From Melioribacteraceae bacterium (GTDB taxonomy: Bacteria > Bacteroidota > Ignavibacteria > Ignavibacteriales > Melioribacteraceae), in the NCBI GenBank assembly GCA_011525875.1, contig WYBN01000011.1, positions 1 through 64,000 of the forward strand: DNA of 64,000 nucleotides, given 5' to 3'. The position numbers were made by a program, and so were the translations under genes. This document shows positions 8,729 through 17,785 of this stretch, piece by piece. The notes under the pieces are model-generated. The model had not been told where the DNA came from. It saw only the letters and a list, made by a program, of their open reading frames with translations, and made no database searches. Position 1 is the stretch's first letter. Every line of letters starts with the position of its first letter.

Positions 8729-9406
8729 ATGAAAAAAATAATTTCTTACACAGTCTTAACTGCAATTTTCTTTTCCTTTAGTTTGCTGGTCAGCAGAAGT
8801 TTTCGAGTTTCTCAAATACCTAACGGCAATATTAATGCATGTGCAAATTGTCATATTGATCCTTCGGGCGGCGGCTCAAGAAATGCTTTCGGACAGCAAA
8901 TTGAAAGCGGCTTTCTCTCGCCGTCGGGAAGCGGCAATGTTCAATGGGGAGTTCAACTGGCTTCGTTAGATTCAGACGGGGATGGATTCACTAATGGCGA
9001 AGAGCTTCAAGATCCTTTTGGCGCCTGGACTTCAGGGCAACCCCAGCCGGGAAACCCTAATCTGATAACCAATCCGGGGAATCCGAATGACTTCCCTACT
9101 TCGGTTAATCTGACATCTTCAATTCCCGCTTCATTCGACCTTTCTAACAATTATCCAAATCCATTCAATCCGGCAACATCAATTTCATTCGGACTGCCTC
9201 ATCCCGCTCATGTCAAGATTGAGATATTCAATTCTCTCGGACAGCTTGTTTCAACACCAGTTAATGATTTCTACCCGGCTGGACAATTCAAAACGGGTTG
9301 GAACGGAACTGATGAATCTGGCTCTCCAGTTTCTTCCGGGTTGTACATTTACAGAATGAGTACAGATAAATTTATCCAATCTAAGCGGATGCTTTTATTG
9401 AAATAA
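8729..9406 (+). CDS. T9SS-exported CxxCH (mono-haem) protein
   Basis: A 225-residue secreted protein. It has a signal peptide (about 1-25), then a single c-type haem-binding site C38-A-N-C41-H42 followed by the IDPSGGGSRNAFGQ segment seen in a known family of small putative cytochromes. A calcium-binding-like loop follows (DSDGDGFTNGEE, about residues 80-91), then a Pro/Asn/Gly-rich linker. The C-terminal T9SS sorting domain (about 138-225) contains NNYPNPFNP, SSGLYIYRM and the terminal SKRMLLLK. The protein therefore should be exported by Sec, receive haem in the periplasm and be moved to the cell surface by T9SS (inference). It directly follows the ccm operon but has its own leader after the terminator. 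No distal axial ligand can be assigned, so redox activity is unproven. Confidence 0.85.
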   Translation: MKKIISYTVLTAIFFSFSLLVSRSFRVSQIPNGNINACANCHIDPSGGGSRNAFGQQIESGFLSPSGSGNVQWGVQLASLDSDGDGFTNGEELQDPFGAWTSGQPQPGNPNLITNPGNPNDFPTSVNLTSSIPASFDLSNNYPNPFNPATSISFGLPHPAHVKIEIFNSLGQLVSTPVNDFYPAGQFKTGWNGTDESGSPVSSGLYIYRMSTDKFIQSKRMLLLK

Positions 9407-9500
9407 TGTGAATTATTGCTTAAAAGAATACCTGTTATCATTAATGTTATTTTATAATAGTTGATCTTCGTTAATTTACTGTCTTTTTATTTGTTTTGTC

Positions 9501-9519
9501 TTTTCAAATCTTTTGAAAA
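9501..9519. promoter_or_regulatory. Inverted repeat, possible operator
   Basis: TTTTCAAA (9501-9508) and TTTGAAAA (9512-9519) form a perfect 8-bp dyad with a 3-base spacer, about 145 bases before the next secreted-protein gene. Its core (TTTCAAA-N3-TTTGAAA) resembles the dyad at 8671. It could also be a chance AT-rich palindrome. Confidence 0.3.
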
Positions 9520-9664
9520 TTTTGTAAAATAAGTCCCACAAATCCTTTTTTGTTGAAGTTATTTTTATCGTGTTAATTCAAGGCGGTAAAGTTCAATATA
9601 AATCAGTTTATTCATCAAAATAACTTATTTTCTCTTGAAGGGAGAAATACAACGAGGAGGATTT

Positions 9665-11944
9665 ATGAAAAGGTTATTACAATTTATTTTCTGCACCGGC
9701 ATATTTTTTTCTTCAGTTACAGCACAAACAACCCTGCAGTATAATGAGTCATTCAACGAAAATACCAACCCCGGCTGGTCATTTCTTGCGCCGGATGCAT
9801 CTATTTTTTTCAGCGATGGAAAACTTAATTTAACGACTAATGATGATGATATTATTATTATGATGCTACCTATTACAGCAACAAAAGATGATTTCTCATT
9901 TAAAGTTTTCGCTTCAACTGCCGGCGGGATTGAAATGGGTGGTTTTGGCAGAGTTGGTTTTAATTCGGCAATTCAATTACATGTCGAGGATGATTCCATT
10001 TTCGTTTATTACAGGGATAATCTTTCTGACGAAGCGGCTGCTTCATTAGCCGGTATCAGAGCTGAAATGGACATTGCAAGTTTTGAATTAAAATTAACAA
10101 AATCCGGCAGCAATGCCATTGTTCAAGCTTATTTAAACACCGAAGAGTTTTGCAATGTTCAACTAAATAATGTGGATGATGGGATATTTCAAGGACAGAT
10201 GGTCGCCTATATTCAGAAAGATCCCGATGAACCCCTAATGAACTGGTCATTAGACGCAGTTGAGATTAATTATAATTCCTTAATTGACATAGCCGGCACG
10301 TTTAATGAAAATTTTTCAACTTCAAATTCTTCCTGGTTTGCCTTTGGAGACTGGGACGATATTTATCAATCCATTTCGATTGGTAACAATAAAATGAACT
10401 TCAATTACAACGGAACAAGTGGCACAGCATTATACGTAATTCCTCCTGTCGGCTCGGTTTCCGATTTCACAATTGAAATTGAAGCAGGCTCCGAAGGTGA
10501 ACATAATGCGCCGTTTGGTGTAAGTAGATTTTTTGATTATTTGAATTATCTAACCATGTTCTTTGAGGATGATTCTATTTATATCGGCTACGGCAGCAAT
10601 TCGTTTGAACCGGTTATTATTGATAAGTCCCCTATTGCGTTCACTAACCCGATGAAGATAAAATTCAGTGTCGTAAGCAGTGATTTTTCCCAAACTATGT
10701 ACGCGTGGGTTAACGACAATCTGCGTTTAAGCGGAACTGTAAATAGTACGGGAAATAACAAACTTGCTTCCGGTCATCTTGCATTGGGTTTTGACAGGGG
10801 GAATTTTATAAACGCATATTTTAATTATGCAAATATTTCATATAACGTTTTTATTCCGGAAGAACCATTGTTCTTAGATCATATTACAAACAACATGTCG
10901 CTCTCAGTTTTTTCTAATTCTGCTCTTGGTTATCACGAAGGTCATGGCAATAGTTTAACTTATTTAGAAAGCACTGATTTACTGTTCTCCGGGGGAATAG
11001 TCTTCGGTAATGAACAGAAAGGAATTTCAGGCAACATTGGCAGCTTCTACTTCTCAGATATAACACAATATCGAAATGTGCAAAACGAGGAATCGGGGGA
11101 CTTTTTTGATCAAAAAATTAGCGCTGCTTACTCTGACGAATATTATGCAAATAAATATGGCGTTGAAGTTTTGCAGCATAGTTATTCGAGAGTTGACAAG
11201 GATATTGTTTTTATCAACTTCCGTCTAAAAAATATTTCGTCAAATCCGCTGAACAATTTTTATATCGGCATGTTCGCAGATTTCGATATTGTGAGCTATG
11301 ACCAAAACCTCGGCGGATATGATGCTTCTAAAAACCTTATATATCAGTTTGACCCGGCGTCACAAACTCATTGCGGATTAATCGCATTGAATGGACTTGC
11401 CGGAGGTAAAGTTACTGCAGAAGGCGGAACACGTATGGATTTGCTGGGATATTTAAGCAATACGGATTATTCGCCCCCTGCTGTGAATGGCGACTACAGA
11501 ATTTTTATCTCTGCCGGACCTTATAATATTCCTGCTTCAGATGATGTTCTTTTAAGTTTTGCCGTAACAGCAGGCGACTCATATAATACGTTAATTGCGA
11601 ATGTTGATGAAGCCGCTGCAATTTTTAATACTAATGTTGTTCAGGTAAATGACAAAGTCGAAAATGTACCGGATAATTTTATTTTGTATCAGAATTATCC
11701 GAACCCTTTCAATCCGGGCACAATAATTTCATTCTCGCTTCCCAAGGCAGATTATGTCACACTTAAAATATATGATATTCTTGGCAGCGAAATTGAAACG
11801 TTGATTCACAATGAATTGAAAGAAGCCGGTACGCATAAAATTCAGTATTCAGTAAAAAATAATAAATTATCCAGCGGAGTTCATTTCTGTAAACTGCAGA
11901 GCGGGCAATTCACTCAAACAAAGAAACTTTTATTCCTCAAATAA
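9665..11944 (+). CDS. T9SS cargo protein, large, unknown function
   Basis: A 759-residue secreted protein. An upstream in-frame ATG at 9635 exists, but the start at 9665 has GAGGAGG five bases upstream and begins directly with a classic signal peptide (MKRLLQFIFCTGIFFSS...TAQ). The mature part contains two repeated beta-sandwich-like regions (about residues 25-200 and 205-390), both starting with FNEN-type motifs and resembling concanavalin-like lectin/glucanase folds. A further beta domain follows (about 400-660). The C-terminal T9SS module (about 670-759) has YQNYPNPFNPGT, LKIYDILG, SSGVHFCKL and KKLLFLK. No catalytic residues are recognised. Its sorting domain is almost identical at DNA level to that of the next gene. 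Confidence 0.85.
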   Translation: MKRLLQFIFCTGIFFSSVTAQTTLQYNESFNENTNPGWSFLAPDASIFFSDGKLNLTTNDDDIIIMMLPITATKDDFSFKVFASTAGGIEMGGFGRVGFNSAIQLHVEDDSIFVYYRDNLSDEAAASLAGIRAEMDIASFELKLTKSGSNAIVQAYLNTEEFCNVQLNNVDDGIFQGQMVAYIQKDPDEPLMNWSLDAVEINYNSLIDIAGTFNENFSTSNSSWFAFGDWDDIYQSISIGNNKMNFNYNGTSGTALYVIPPVGSVSDFTIEIEAGSEGEHNAPFGVSRFFDYLNYLTMFFEDDSIYIGYGSNSFEPVIIDKSPIAFTNPMKIKFSVVSSDFSQTMYAWVNDNLRLSGTVNSTGNNKLASGHLALGFDRGNFINAYFNYANISYNVFIPEEPLFLDHITNNMSLSVFSNSALGYHEGHGNSLTYLESTDLLFSGGIVFGNEQKGISGNIGSFYFSDITQYRNVQNEESGDFFDQKISAAYSDEYYANKYGVEVLQHSYSRVDKDIVFINFRLKNISSNPLNNFYIGMFADFDIVSYDQNLGGYDASKNLIYQFDPASQTHCGLIALNGLAGGKVTAEGGTRMDLLGYLSNTDYSPPAVNGDYRIFISAGPYNIPASDDVLLSFAVTAGDSYNTLIANVDEAAAIFNTNVVQVNDKVENVPDNFILYQNYPNPFNPGTIISFSLPKADYVTLKIYDILGSEIETLIHNELKEAGTHKIQYSVKNNKLSSGVHFCKLQSGQFTQTKKLLFLK

Positions 11945-11955
11945 ATTATTAATTC

Positions 11956-11990
11956 CAGCTCCCGGAATATTTACATCTTTTCGGGAGCTG
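11956..11990 (+). terminator. Stem-loop after the T9SS cargo gene
   Basis: CAGCTCCCG (11956-11964) pairs perfectly with CGGGAGCTG (11982-11990) around a 17-base T-rich loop, 12 bases after the stop codon. No T tract follows, so it may be a terminator of weak type or an mRNA 3'-end stabiliser. Confidence 0.5.
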
Positions 11991-12043
11991 TGAACTATTA
12001 ATCATTTCATAGTTTAATCTCTATTCTGCAGCACAAATTAAAT

Positions 12044-12051
12044 TATTTTTG
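12044..12051 (+). promoter_or_regulatory. Possible -7 element before the 12119 gene
   Basis: TATTTTTG matches TAnnTTTG and is embedded in TTATTTTTGCA, the same string found 38 bases before ccmC. It lies 68 bases ahead of the chosen ATG. A -33 box is not evident. Confidence 0.3.
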
Positions 12052-12118
12052 CATGATATTATTGACTATAAGCATTGCGTTCCCTAATTTGTATCTGAAT
12101 AAGACAAGGGGTGGAAAA

Positions 12119-14404
12119 ATGATTGGTAAATCCGTTCTCTGCATAACAGTTGCGCTGCTGCTGATAAATAATCCTTTTAACTATGCGCAGCAAAAAAACT
12201 CAAAACAACAGTTGACACATCAGATAGATGGTTTGTCTTCCGGGGCTCTTTTCGATTTCTGGCTGCAGAAAGAAATTAAGGAAGGTAGAATTAATCAATA
12301 CGAGGTTGAAAATTATCTGCGCCGTAATGCAAAAAGACGCGATAAACCGGCAGTCAATGTAAACAGTATAACCAGCATGACTTCATTTACAGGATTTGGT
12401 TATGACGATAATTCAACCGAAACAAGCGGATACTCCTTTATTCCGCCTGATCCTATTGCCGCTGCTGGTACAGATAGAGTTATTGCCGTGGTCAATGTTA
12501 TGATAGAATGTAGGGATAAAACCGGCACTTTAATTTTCCGCGATGCATTAAAAGATTTTTTTACTTCCCTTTCCCCAGCAACATTTACTTTTGATCCTAA
12601 AGTAATTTTTGATCAATACGAAAGTAGATTTTTGGTTGTAACTTTGGAGAAAGAAGAATCTGGAAGCAACCCGGATGCAAGCAATACATCCAAAATATTT
12701 TTGGCAGTATCTAAAACCGCTACTCCTGCCTCTTCATCAACAGACGATTGGTATTTTCATTCAATTAATTCCAAAATTTCGATTGATGGTTTAGACACTT
12801 GGGCTGATTACCCTGGCTTTGCTATTGACGAAGAAGCCGTTTATATAACAAATAATATGTTTACACATGAGGTCAGCGGAAGCAGAACCAACAAAGGTGT
12901 CCGGCTCTGGATTGTTGATAAAGGTACTTCCGGAGGTTTTTATGACGGCGGGTCTGCTACCCGAAGTACAAATATTTACAATCCGTACTCATCATCAGGT
13001 TATGATCTGACTACACAACCGGCACATGTTTTTGGTGCAGGCGGAATTTCTGCTGGTGTTGGTACTTATCTCGTTGGTTATTCAGGTTTAACCGGAAGCG
13101 GCAATGAATTTATTCAGTGGGTAAGAGTTGACGACCCTATAGGAACTCCGAGCTTCACAGTATCAACAATTAATATGGGTGACATTGATGATACAGATAC
13201 TTCAATGCCCGACGCACCGCAATTAGGTTCGGCTGAATTAATCGAAACAAACGATAGAAGAGCCTTACATGCCGTCTGGAGAAGTAATTTATTGTGGTTG
13301 ACTACAACAGTAGTGCCCGGCTCCGGGGATGACAATGGAGAGGCAACTGCCTACTGGATAAAATTATCTGCTTCGGGAGGAACGCCAACTTCGAGCGATA
13401 AAGGTTCAATCGGCGGTGAGGATATTGCCACAGACACATACACATTTTTCCCGAGTGTTGCAGTCAATAGCAGCGGGGATGCAATATTCGGTTTTTCCGC
13501 ATCGGCATCCACGATTTATGCGGGAGCTTATTATGCCGGGCGTGCAAGCGGCGATGACGCCGGAACCGTCAGGGAATCACAAACAATCAAAGCAGGTCTC
13601 GCATCTTACATAAGAACATTTGGCGGGACAAAAAACAGGTGGGGAGATTACACCGGCACGTCAGTTGACCCCAGCGATGACGAAACTTTCTGGGTGTTTA
13701 ATCAATATGCGGATACAAAATCCGGCTCAACCGATGGTTACGGGCATGACGGCAGATGGGGAACAGTGTATGCCAAAGTACCGGTATCTGCATTGCCTGT
13801 TGAATTATCCGGATTTGAGGCTGTAGCCGGCGATAACTCTGTAACACTCTTCTGGCAGACCTCAACCGAAACAAACAATTATGGTTTCGAGATTGAAAGG
13901 TCGGTTGATTACCCGATTGAAGGAATTGATGAATGGATTAATATCGGTTTTGTTCAAGGGCATGGAACTTCCTATTCGCCAAAGTTTTATGAGTTTATTG
14001 ATAATGATCCGCCCGTCGGCGATTTAAAATACAGACTGAAACAGATTGACCTTGACGGAACTTTTAAATATTACAGCGCTACTGCATCGGTATCTTTTGG
14101 CGTTACATCGGCAACAGGGAATAATTTACCTTCCGAATTTGTTTTATATCAGAATTATCCGAATCCTTTTAATCCGAATACAACAATTTCATTCTCGCTT
14201 CCCAGGGCAGATTATGTAACACTTAAAATATATGATATACTCGGCAATGAAATTGAATTGCTTATAAACAATGAATGGAAAGAAGCCGGCACGCATGATA
14301 TCATTTACTCAGCGAAAAATAATAAATTATCCAGCGGTGTATTTTTCTACAACCTGCAAACGGGGAATTTTTCAGAAACAAGAAAAATTGTTTTATTAAA
14401 GTAA
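12119..14404 (+). CDS. T9SS cargo protein with Fn3-like domain, unknown function
   Basis: A 761-residue secreted protein. The ATG at 12119 is preferred over the in-frame ATG at 12053. It follows AAGGGGTGG (12106-12114) and opens a proper signal peptide (MIGKSVLCITVALLL...YAQQ). The middle region (about residues 100-560) has propeller-like and Asp/Gly-rich strands and phrases such as IPPDPIAAAGTDRV and NRWGDYTGTSVDP, found in uncharacterised secreted proteins of this bacterial group. A fibronectin-III-like domain follows (about 560-650: LPVELSGFEA...VTLFWQTSTETNNYGFEIER...YRLKQIDLDG), a common T9SS-linked module. The end (about 672-761) is a T9SS sorting domain with LYQNYPNPFNPNTT and TRKIVLLK. 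Enzymatic function is not recognised. Confidence 0.85.
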   Translation: MIGKSVLCITVALLLINNPFNYAQQKNSKQQLTHQIDGLSSGALFDFWLQKEIKEGRINQYEVENYLRRNAKRRDKPAVNVNSITSMTSFTGFGYDDNSTETSGYSFIPPDPIAAAGTDRVIAVVNVMIECRDKTGTLIFRDALKDFFTSLSPATFTFDPKVIFDQYESRFLVVTLEKEESGSNPDASNTSKIFLAVSKTATPASSSTDDWYFHSINSKISIDGLDTWADYPGFAIDEEAVYITNNMFTHEVSGSRTNKGVRLWIVDKGTSGGFYDGGSATRSTNIYNPYSSSGYDLTTQPAHVFGAGGISAGVGTYLVGYSGLTGSGNEFIQWVRVDDPIGTPSFTVSTINMGDIDDTDTSMPDAPQLGSAELIETNDRRALHAVWRSNLLWLTTTVVPGSGDDNGEATAYWIKLSASGGTPTSSDKGSIGGEDIATDTYTFFPSVAVNSSGDAIFGFSASASTIYAGAYYAGRASGDDAGTVRESQTIKAGLASYIRTFGGTKNRWGDYTGTSVDPSDDETFWVFNQYADTKSGSTDGYGHDGRWGTVYAKVPVSALPVELSGFEAVAGDNSVTLFWQTSTETNNYGFEIERSVDYPIEGIDEWINIGFVQGHGTSYSPKFYEFIDNDPPVGDLKYRLKQIDLDGTFKYYSATASVSFGVTSATGNNLPSEFVLYQNYPNPFNPNTTISFSLPRADYVTLKIYDILGNEIELLINNEWKEAGTHDIIYSAKNNKLSSGVFFYNLQTGNFSETRKIVLLK

Positions 14405-14514
14405 TATAGTTTTTAGAGGATTGAGGATTCAATCTATAGTTATACTTAGCAAAAGCTTTATCTTTATTTATCTATCTAAAGTATCATAAAGAATATTTCA
14501 ATTGCGAGAATTGC

Positions 14515-17500
14515 TTGCGAGTAAAAATAGTAACCGTATTCTTCTTATTACTTTTAATTTTTTCGAATGTCTTCTCACAATCTACAGAGATGATTGTTGA
14601 CGAATACACCGTAGAAGATGGATTATCGCAGTCAGTACCCATTTCTCTATTACAGGATAACTTCGGGTTCATTTGGATAGGCACCGAAGACGGTTTGAAC
14701 CGCTTTGACGGCTATAGTTTCAAACATTTTTTTCACGACCCTCTTGATTCAAACAGCTTATGCAATAATTTTATTACTGCACTGATGCAGGACAGCAAGG
14801 ATAGAATTTGGGTTGGCACACGCAACGGGTTGTCGGTTTTTGATCCGCGCCGCGAATTATTTTTCTCTTTTACTTTTAATAATAATGATTTGACTTCACT
14901 TACAAGTTCAACAATACTATCTCTGTTTGAATCTGCTTTGGGCGATATTTATATCGGCACTTCAACCGGATTGAATATCGCACTTGATGTTCGAGGGGAG
15001 ATTTCATCAATACGGTTCAAACAAGTTAAAACCTCGGCTTATCCGGATGAAAACTCAATTTTATCTTCGGCTGTTAATGCGATTACGGAAGATCAGAACA
15101 ACAATATATGGCTTGCGCTTCAAACTAAGGAAAAGACGAGTAATGCTGATATTGGTTCGTTGACGCGTTATAATCCGATTACTCAGAAATTTAATCACTA
15201 TTATTTGGATAACATCAACAGCGAAATAAAAAGCAGCGCAGTCCGTTCGCTTTGCGGCGATAAAAATTTGATATGGGCTGGTACATTCTCTGAAGGTTTG
15301 ATAAAAATTGAATTAGGAAACGAGGGCAATCCAGTTATAAAAAGTATTTACAACTCAAGAACAAGCCAAAACAAAATTACTCACGATTACATTGGCAAAA
15401 TTCGACTAACAGAAGACAGAATTATTATCGGAACTTACAATGGTATTTCCGTGCTTGATTTGGAGGAGGATACAATTTCGGAATCACAACTGTTCAATAA
15501 AAAAGGAGAACAGTTGAATGTGCATACTATAAACGATCTTCTGCATGATAGGAGCGGAAATCTTTGGGTTGCATCAGTGAAAGGGCTATTCAAATATTCT
15601 CCAGCCTCTCAAAATTTTCAATCATTTTTTTATAACCCAAATGACGAAAATTCAATAATCGGCGGAGATATTTTCGGCATTAAAGAAGACTCAAACGGTA
15701 ATATCTGGGCTGCAAGTTTTGGTTCGGGGTTGACTAAGCTGACTCCGACCGGTAGCGGTCAATACAAAACAGAAAGATTTTCAGAAGAAATGAACAATCT
15801 CTTTACAAATCAAATATTAAGAATTGCTGAAGACTTTGAAACTAATATTTGGTTTGCAACTTTTAACGGACTGCTACAGGGAAGAAACAACGGAACGGGT
15901 AATCTTGTTTTTGAAAATTTCACTCCCGAAAATTCGCAATTGACTTCAATTTATTATTATGATCTTTTCTTTAATTCAACCGGAAGGTTCGCCGCGAGGA
16001 CATATCAATCCGGTATTGATCTTGTCTCCATTGAGAACGGTGATCTTAAAGTAAAAAATTACAAACACACCTTTAGCATTGAGGCGAAGAACAAAATTAT
16101 CTCTTGTTTCGCTAATCCGGAAGAATTATGGATTGTAACAAACAGTTCACTTGTTTTGGGGAAATATACAGATTCATTTGAATTGAAATTCATTCCGCTT
16201 GTTTTTGAGAAACAATATTGGGAAGGAATAAGTAAACTTATGTTCAACTATATGCTTCGGGCGGATGAAAACACATTATTGATCGGAACAAATAATGGAC
16301 TGCTTAAACTTGCTCTAAGTTATTCGAATGATGAGGATGTTATTCAAGTATCCGAAATAAAAATTTATAATATAAATAACGGTTTGCCGAACAATACGAT
16401 TTATGCAATTGCAAAACATAATGATGACAGCTTTTGGCTGAGTACAAATAAGGGAATTTCAAATTTTTCTTTGAAGAAAGAAAGTTTTACAAATTATGAG
16501 ATCTCATCAGGAATGAATTTAAATGAATTCAATGCCGGCGCAGTAGATGTTGGGAAATATGGTCATATATATTTCGGCGGCATCGGAGGATTTATTCGGT
16601 TTCATCCCGATAGTCTTTTCCAAAATAACATTCCCCCGCCGGTTGTGATTAATGAAATTAGTTTATTCAACGAACCACTCGGAATTAATTTTTTGGGAAA
16701 TTCCATTCTTAAGAAGAGCATTTTATATACAAGTAAACTTGAATTTTCACATTCGGATAATATGCTTACCTTAGGTTTCTCTGCCCTTAATTATGATGAG
16801 CCTGATAAGAATTCCTACGCATATAAGCTTGAAGGATTTCATGACAACTGGGTTAACTCGGGCAATATAAGACATGCAACATTCACAAATCTTGATGATG
16901 GCGAATATATTTTTCGCGTTAAAGCTGCTAACAAAGACGGAATATGGAGTGACAATACCGCTTCGCTTAAAATAATTATCAATCCGCCTCCTTGGAAAAC
17001 ATGGTGGGCATATATGCTCTATGCATCTTTAATTCTTTCAGGAGTTTTCTTCGTGTTTTGGAGCAGGGAGCAAAAGTATAAACGCGCTTTGGAAATTGAA
17101 AAGAGAATTGATGTAGCAAAAAGCAAGGAAAGGAAAAAAGTAAGAACAAAAATTTCACAAGATTTTCATGACGAGGCAGGAAACAAAATCACAAAAATAA
17201 ATCTGTTCACTACTCTTGCGCAGCGTAAAGCAGCGGAGGATGCAGAACTAAAAGGCTACCTTGACAAGATACAGGAAAACACAAAAGAACTATCAATGGG
17301 AATGAGAGACTTTCTTTGGGTTTTGGATGTGGGGAAAGATTCATTTTTTGATATGATCAAACGAATTGAGGAATTTGGAAACTCGATGTTCGAAATGTCG
17401 GAGATAAGATTTAAAGTAACCGGAATCCAAGACTCTTTCAAAAGCATAAGCATGCCGATGCACGCAAGACGATCATTGATTCTTATATTCAAAGAAGCAT

Positions 17501-17751
17501 TAAACAATTCGATGAAATATTCTTTGGCGCGGAATGTGATTTTTTCCGTTTCGCTTGAAGATCCTGAACTAACCTTGATTCTTGAAGACGATGGCAAAGG
17601 GTTTTCAACTTCAAGTTCTTTTGAAGGATATGGATTAAAAAATATGGTGCAGCGAGCAGAAAAATTAAAAGGTAAGATCGAAATTAATTCCGTGCACGGT
17701 GGAGGCACAAAAATTATATTCACAGGCAATATCACTCATATGGGTAATTGA
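14515..17751 (+). CDS. Propeller-sensing histidine kinase (Reg_prop/Y_Y_Y/HisKA_3)
   Basis: A 1078-residue membrane sensor kinase beginning with TTG; no in-frame ATG lies near the signal peptide. Order: signal peptide (1-22), two seven-bladed periplasmic propellers built from Reg_prop repeats (about 30-700; GFIWIGTEDGLNRFDGYSF, RIWVGTRNGLSVFD, NLWVASVKGLFKY), a Y_Y_Y beta-sandwich (about 741-820), one transmembrane helix (about 832-852), a HisKA_3 dimerisation segment with phospho-acceptor H885 in QDFHDEAGNK, and a HATPase domain (about 970-1070; NNSMKY, DDGKGF, GYGLKNM). Unlike the hybrid HTCS proteins of Bacteroides it has no receiver or AraC part. Instead the cognate regulator follows 34 bases later. 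The ligand is unknown; such propeller sensors often read polysaccharides. Confidence 0.88.
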   Translation: MRVKIVTVFFLLLLIFSNVFSQSTEMIVDEYTVEDGLSQSVPISLLQDNFGFIWIGTEDGLNRFDGYSFKHFFHDPLDSNSLCNNFITALMQDSKDRIWVGTRNGLSVFDPRRELFFSFTFNNNDLTSLTSSTILSLFESALGDIYIGTSTGLNIALDVRGEISSIRFKQVKTSAYPDENSILSSAVNAITEDQNNNIWLALQTKEKTSNADIGSLTRYNPITQKFNHYYLDNINSEIKSSAVRSLCGDKNLIWAGTFSEGLIKIELGNEGNPVIKSIYNSRTSQNKITHDYIGKIRLTEDRIIIGTYNGISVLDLEEDTISESQLFNKKGEQLNVHTINDLLHDRSGNLWVASVKGLFKYSPASQNFQSFFYNPNDENSIIGGDIFGIKEDSNGNIWAASFGSGLTKLTPTGSGQYKTERFSEEMNNLFTNQILRIAEDFETNIWFATFNGLLQGRNNGTGNLVFENFTPENSQLTSIYYYDLFFNSTGRFAARTYQSGIDLVSIENGDLKVKNYKHTFSIEAKNKIISCFANPEELWIVTNSSLVLGKYTDSFELKFIPLVFEKQYWEGISKLMFNYMLRADENTLLIGTNNGLLKLALSYSNDEDVIQVSEIKIYNINNGLPNNTIYAIAKHNDDSFWLSTNKGISNFSLKKESFTNYEISSGMNLNEFNAGAVDVGKYGHIYFGGIGGFIRFHPDSLFQNNIPPPVVINEISLFNEPLGINFLGNSILKKSILYTSKLEFSHSDNMLTLGFSALNYDEPDKNSYAYKLEGFHDNWVNSGNIRHATFTNLDDGEYIFRVKAANKDGIWSDNTASLKIIINPPPWKTWWAYMLYASLILSGVFFVFWSREQKYKRALEIEKRIDVAKSKERKKVRTKISQDFHDEAGNKITKINLFTTLAQRKAAEDAELKGYLDKIQENTKELSMGMRDFLWVLDVGKDSFFDMIKRIEEFGNSMFEMSEIRFKVTGIQDSFKSISMPMHARRSLILIFKEALNNSMKYSLARNVIFSVSLEDPELTLILEDDGKGFSTSSSFEGYGLKNMVQRAEKLKGKIEINSVHGGGTKIIFTGNITHMGN

Positions 17752-17785
17752 AAGAATAAAGGATTTAAAATATTTTGCTTTAGAT

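Noticed and set aside
14418..14435. GATTGA/TCAATC hairpin after the 14404 stop as a terminator
   Set aside because: Stem of only six AT-rich pairs and no T tract.
17256..17735. 159-codon antisense frame opposite the kinase domain
   Set aside because: Shadow of the HATPase coding sequence on the other strand.
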